Assembly: GCA_964390645.1 (NCBI GenBank)
Contig: CAYMLL010000103.1
Span: 1 to 22,394, forward strand
Direction: 5' to 3'
Origin: CAYMLL01 sp964390645
GTDB lineage: Bacteria; Planctomycetota; UBA8108
Length of the DNA stretch: 22,394 nucleotides
Shown here: piece after piece, positions 21,401 to 22,394 of the stretch
Layout of the letters: each line of letters starts with the position of its first letter
Position numbering within the stretch: position 1 is the stretch's first letter
Translations under genes and position numbers: made by a program
The notes under the pieces: generated by a model
What the model saw: the letters and a program-made list of their open reading frames with translations, nothing else
Told to the model about the DNA's origin: nothing
Databases searched by the model: none

Positions 21401-22394
21401 CTCTGAGTGGCATCATCGCGAGCCTCGACGTGGCCGTCGTCGAGACGGCGGTGACCAGCTCGGGCGACATCGAGCTGACGATCGGCAAGGTTCCCCGAAT
21501 CGAGGGTGGTGGCAAGGGAGGCGGCGCGGGGCCTGCCTCGTTCGACGTCACGATCGATGAGGCGAGCACGCAGAGCGGCTCGATCTCCATCGAGGTCTTC
21601 GGCAGCCTCTTCGCCCGCGATGTCCGGGCGCTCGGGGGCACGGACGACGACGACGTGACGCTGGAGGTCCGCTCGCTCCTCGCCGAGCCCATCGAGCTCG
21701 CGCTGGGAGTGCTCGGCGCCGACGGCTCGGGCGACGTGGAGCTCACCGTCGAGGGATCGGTGTGGACGGATCGGGACGAGAGCGACGCGGGCGTCGTGGC
21801 CGATCACCTCGTGATCACCGCGTCGGGTGGGGTCGATGTCGACTTGGTCGCCGGCGAGGTCGACCTGGGTTCCGACGCCGCGGGCGATGTCACGCTCCAT
21901 GGAGGCGCGGCGCACAGCGGATTCCCGGGCGCCGCTCCGACGTCGACGGATCTCGAGCTCGCCGCCTTCGCGGGGGACGTCGAGGTGACGACCTCGATCG
22001 ACCTGGTGGCCCGGAGCGTCACCCTCGAGAACGAGTGGAGCCCGCAGCAGGACGAGAACGGCTTCCCCATCCCCTACGTGATCACGCTGGGGACTCAGGA
22101 AGGGAGCGACGCCGACATCGAGGTGATCCTGGTCTCGAACGGCACCTGGGCGGGCTCGCTCGCGGAGGCCGAGGCGCTGCGCGTCGAGGCGCTCAACACG
22201 CTGCTGCGCGCGATCGACTGGTCCATCGTCTTCCCGACGCTCGAGACCCCGGTCAGCGAGCACCTCATCACCACCGTCCTCGAGGACGAGCTGGAGACGA
22301 GCTTTGTCGAGCTCGAGGCCGACGAGGCGCGTGATCTGGCCGCGATCGTCGAGGGCGGCTTCGGCGCAGGCGGGGAGCTCGTGACTCTCGCGGA
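2731..22394 (+). CDS. Giant repeat-rich surface adhesin, continuation (3'-incomplete)
   Basis: This frame (codons starting at 1, 4, 7...) has no stop from 2317 to the window end. It carries the authentic protein from about 2779, where GDSLGGDDGRVAFSS resumes the style of the upstream part. About 6,500 residues are visible. Domains in order are: third supermodule copy, helical stalk, EF-hand module, RTX nonapeptides, haemagglutinin-like beta repeats, twelve IN-like domains, D-x-x-G repeats, an aromatic-rich region, glycine linkers, a C-type-lectin-like domain, and more beta repeats. Asp, Glu, Gly, Val and Leu dominate; I found only four cysteines (2866, 12478, 12553, 19063). There is no hydrophobic transmembrane segment, signal peptide, sorting motif or catalytic site in view. 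An extracellular calcium-dependent adhesive fibre is inferred. Export route and anchor cannot be judged because both termini are missing. A separate downstream gene starting at GTG 3442 or ATG 3532 is possible on paper but unlikely, since supermodule copy III begins well before it. Confidence 0.93.
3061..4140 (+). repeat. Supermodule copy III
   Basis: It begins LPDFSSLFSGFDILSIL (3061), has the helical anchor DIPLVGDKLAKAATFIKDL (3193), an EF-like loop, and the beta half VDGGFAIQMDWSFDFGFGLS (about 3610-3669). The beginning lies upstream of the out-of-frame stop at 3407. That argues the frame change is a break in one gene and not a boundary between two. The beta half is longer than in the other copies and runs on to GWSLQEGAGEFDLGL (about 4081-4125). 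Confidence 0.6.
3367..3405 (+). other. EF-hand-like acidic loop
   Basis: DSSGDGLVTKEGD has D1, S3, D5, G6 and a hydrophobic residue at 8, as in EF-hand or dockerin-type loops. Position 12 is glycine with aspartate at 13, so it is not canonical. A calcium role is plausible but unproven. Confidence 0.4.
4141..4440 (+). other. Helical stalk-like segment
   Basis: The run EVGSFISEILKPITDTIADV, continued by LEPFKPVVDILLTPLPGL and a further helix GVINFIAGLMG, is a set of amphipathic helices broken by prolines. It does not look like a transmembrane span because charged residues recur every few positions. I recall similar proline-punctuated helices after the beta half in related giant proteins; the role is unknown. 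Confidence 0.45.
4660..5300 (+). other. Beta-rich module with EF-hand loop
   Basis: The stretch SMTADLGFGYDTFGIRRAI (from about 4765), the phrase DGFFIADFG (4852) and the loop ahead of ISEL form a module I associate with giant calcium-binding surface proteins, in which an acidic DGxI/V-type loop sits at the same place. It ends with DITLVDLTLVEWEY (about 5210-5251), just before the RTX lead-in. The hydrophobic stretch FLEIYLFVDVGISLPFVGKI contains aspartate, so I read it as beta strands and not as a membrane segment. Confidence 0.5.
5020..5055 (+). other. Canonical EF-hand calcium-binding loop
   Basis: The twelve residues NGESDGKVRISE fit the EF-hand loop: N1, E3, D5, G6, V8 and E12. It is a single loop without an obvious partner hand nearby, as in dockerin-like or structural calcium sites. 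Confidence 0.6.
5464..5802 (+). repeat. RTX-type (haemolysin-type) calcium-binding nonapeptide block
   Basis: Nonapeptides of the GGxGxDxLx type appear as GGDGNDRFD (5464), GGFGEDQLS (5527), GGDDNDTLG (5581), GGKGDDRLT (5641), GGSAGDILD (5668), GGDGEDRLS (5695), GGGGADEMR (5722), GGKGADQLS (5749) and GGEGDDEYY (5776). The last six are strictly consecutive. In the family such repeats fold into a calcium-loaded beta roll after export. Here the block is deep inside the protein and not next to a C-terminal type I secretion signal. A folding or stiffening role is therefore more likely than a secretion-ratchet role. Confidence 0.9.
5803..9285 (+). other. Beta-rich filamentous-haemagglutinin-like repeat region
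   Basis: About 1,160 residues of alternating short strands and turns follow the RTX block. Recurrent themes are SxxxxIxGxxxAG and VxIxGxVxS, for example SEVEIHGLEIT (6304), GTLRLVPEGVLDIYGGAE (6829), SSVLIEPTAVITS-like rungs near 8680, and VDVYGTVLAGGSIG (8758). DLAALANGFTLVTIG (7471) resembles a segment I associate with haemagglutinin-type surface proteins. The pattern fits a right-handed beta-helix, but copies are too degenerate to fix a period by eye. No enzymatic motif is seen. Confidence 0.6.
9286..14010 (+). repeat. Eleven IN-like domain repeats (flagellin/hook-type motif)
   Basis: Each unit has DVxLxL, a strand, then N(T/x)SLxDLxxDIxxAL, a strand pair ending (G/D)xLxLxS, then DFxI and a LGL/LGF turn. 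Motif starts are 9331 (TQDNLGLDDLLADI), 9688 (TEDNTTLVDLVADL), 10666 (ADPVFAISALINDIEAAL), 11044, 11392 (TLDNTSVSDLVADI), 11788 (TSENLSLTDLVDDI), 12166, 12601 (LENASLVDLADDV), 12931, 13348 and 13669. Nine of them, from 10666 to 13669, are consecutive at 107-145 residue spacing. The motif strongly recalls the Flagellin_IN motif of hook-associated proteins, but this is pattern memory. A beta-helix-like insertion separates units 2 and 3 (about 9880-10540). Confidence 0.7.
14020..15290 (+). other. Beta-helix-like rungs between IN-like units 11 and 12
   Basis: Strand-turn rungs recur, such as SLVYVAGSVLSERQITMSGG (14083), LVLLAPSGSISVVGDVDARG (14743), SVWIEASGAVTITGSVDAG (14803) and SGRLEIIGTASVDG (15052). 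The V-x-I-x-G-x-V-x-A-x-G pattern fits filamentous-haemagglutinin-type beta helices. It ends in a glycine-rich turn GGGAGVPV just before the twelfth IN-like unit. Confidence 0.55.
15298..15625 (+). repeat. Twelfth, isolated IN-like unit
   Basis: TLRLTLELSNSRSFTIDAMV is followed by TGTLVTDVVAVLQGALDASF (15361), GGSLQLVSSRPFSIDV (about 15532) and GFLGLP (15598). This is the same order of elements as the units at 9286-14010: strand, helix of the DLxxxLxxAL type, GxLxLxSxxxF, LGL. It lies about 1.7 kb after unit 11, so it was probably separated by insertion of the beta-helix block or copied separately. Confidence 0.55.
15640..16140 (+). other. Beta-rich linker region
   Basis: About 165 residues of strand-rich sequence including RASSELVFDAAVTDSSIDID (15880), TITVEGVVQGVDGGND (15949) and VDGLVEAGDSLLVSGG (16027). 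This resembles the other haemagglutinin-like rungs. Nothing more specific can be said. Confidence 0.45.
16156..16698 (+). repeat. Short D-x-x-G repeat array
   Basis: A string of roughly 8-12 residue units of the type hhDxxGxxhD, where h is hydrophobic. Examples are LDDEGDMIDDDGFLI (16162), DEGGFLLDVFGSIIDENGNL (16273), RDGYLLDENGSLIDDG (16495), NAGEVVDSEGFRLDDTG (16576) and RRIDVQGYLINTDG (16627). It is interrupted at about 16396-16494 by GDPIPGGPSAYV and a beta rung. The acidic turns could bind calcium, but the spacing does not match RTX, EF-hand or dockerin loops. I do not recognise the family. Confidence 0.6.
16790..17460 (+). other. Beta-helix-like rungs
   Basis: The rungs GTLNATGTGSRIDVHGDAFV (16792), VDVHGMIG (16849), VEISGQEIGVHGTISVVG (17161) and IGIYVSGEILSGSDVTLDAG (17269) repeat the I/V-x-V-x-G-x-I theme. 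They are consistent with a continuation of the fibre's haemagglutinin-like beta helix. Confidence 0.5.
17461..19440 (+). other. Aromatic-rich region of unknown fold
   Basis: Composition changes to more Tyr, Trp, Phe, Lys and Arg than the surrounding rungs. Recognisable pieces are DGYWNPTTGTFREYFIQG (17668), SWTELTDSEQVNAILDHLGY (18172), GIVPEDVFRRGN, the acidic DDGDAANDNDYDEDYG (18784-18831) and TDIFLRVPCGYEEYHV (19039). The phrase LTxxxxxxIxxxLGY recalls repeated segments in giant surface proteins (of the type LTxEQKxxVLxxLGY), from memory only. The stretch VEVAVPGGPVHELVLLDAS (from 18280) and following looks like a strand-rich domain. I cannot assign a function. Confidence 0.4.
19480..19860 (+). 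other. Glycine-rich linkers flanking a small domain
   Basis: DGEPGGGAGDGAGAAV (19480) and TGGSGGGAAAEGGGAGGGVS (19795-19854) are low-complexity flexible linkers. They bracket a short segment containing SVIKYWDKPPEWDISDDANN and GGFEGGNWVLGRDSLGQLVY. The first includes a G9 run (19491-19499) that stays in frame. They could give the lectin-like domain freedom to move. Confidence 0.6.
20014..20400 (+). other. C-type-lectin-like domain (EPN/WND, cysteine-free)
   Basis: The order is that of C-type lectins: YYVTNLTYNWDAANSLAQ (20038; strand plus first helix), LAVVDSASENNTIRGLI (20116; second helix with the SxxEN pattern), VWLGADE (20176; the WIGL-type strand), GEPNN (20287; calcium/sugar loop with EPN), EDYLEM (20317) and GTWND (20341; WND). 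EPN and WND are the residues that coordinate calcium and contact sugar in mannose-type family members. Length, about 125 residues, is normal. All family disulphide cysteines are absent, as in many bacterial members. It is the only plausible ligand-binding domain I can identify in the window. Binding of a mannose/glucose-type glycan is inferred from EPN and has not been shown. Confidence 0.85.
20680..22130 (+). other. Beta-helix-like repeats after the lectin-like domain
   Basis: Rungs such as LTASGDVTILAGGEVFVQAS (20710), SIEITAAGSVVVGDSAEL (20890), RVELQSAGDLVVTRGVRG (21061) and GSISIEVFGSLFARDV (21577) repeat a strand-turn theme. They are broken by glycine loops (ESGGGGGAGGLP at 20962; GGGKGGGAGPAS at 21505). 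The pattern fits a further haemagglutinin-like beta helix. Confidence 0.55.
22141..22394 (+). other. Helical tail at window end
   Basis: GTWAGSLAEAEALRVEALNT and DELETSFVELEADEARDLAA are alanine-, glutamate- and leucine-rich and read as amphipathic helices, possibly coiled coil. The reading frame is open at the last base, so this is not the C-terminus. Confidence 0.4.

Noticed and set aside
3442..22394. An independent second gene starting at GTG 3442 or ATG 3532.
   Set aside because: The second-frame protein is already coherent from 2779, and supermodule copy III starts at 3061, well before these codons. No ribosome-binding site or intergenic gap is visible.

Overview
This window lies entirely inside one giant protein-coding gene on the + strand. 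It enters with the reading frame already open (codons starting at position 2) and leaves still open at base 22394. About 7,460 residues are visible (roughly 0.75-0.8 MDa, an estimate from length), and both the start and the stop lie outside. I find no RNA gene, CRISPR array, insertion sequence, promoter, terminator or intergenic gap. The long antisense frames are shadows that run in exact codon register with the sense gene.

The protein is very acidic, poor in lysine, nearly free of cysteine (I count four) and built from stacked repeats. It reads as a secreted or surface-displayed giant adhesin or matrix protein. From memory, the module types resemble giant calcium-binding repeat proteins (including those described as LEPR-XLL) in aquatic bacteria such as Planctomycetota and some Gammaproteobacteria. 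By eye the DNA is roughly two-thirds G+C, with strong preference for codons ending in C or G. That fits a high-GC free-living, possibly marine, bacterium. The phylum cannot be fixed from this window.

Layout: (1) 158-4140, three copies of a helical-plus-beta supermodule; copy I carries a calcium-type motif and an array of DLxxxGLI repeats as an apparent insertion. (2) 2727-2780, a G/C-homopolymer knot where the reading frame changes. (3) 4141-5300, helical stalk-like segment, then a module with a textbook EF-hand loop. (4) 5464-5802, RTX-type glycine/aspartate nonapeptides. (5) 5803-9285, beta-rich filamentous-haemagglutinin-like repeats. (6) 9286-14010, eleven copies of a domain resembling the flagellin/hook 'IN' motif, with a twelfth at 15298-15625. 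(7) 14020-16140, more beta repeats. (8) 16156-16698, short D-x-x-G repeats. (9) 16790-19440, beta repeats, then an aromatic-rich region. (10) 19480-19860, glycine-rich linkers. (11) 20014-20400, a C-type-lectin-like domain with EPN and WND motifs but no cysteines. (12) 20680-22394, further beta repeats and a short helical tail.

The likely logic is a calcium-stiffened extracellular fibre (EF-hand, type-3-like and RTX motifs) that displays a carbohydrate-binding domain far from either end. Secretion signals and anchors must lie outside the window.
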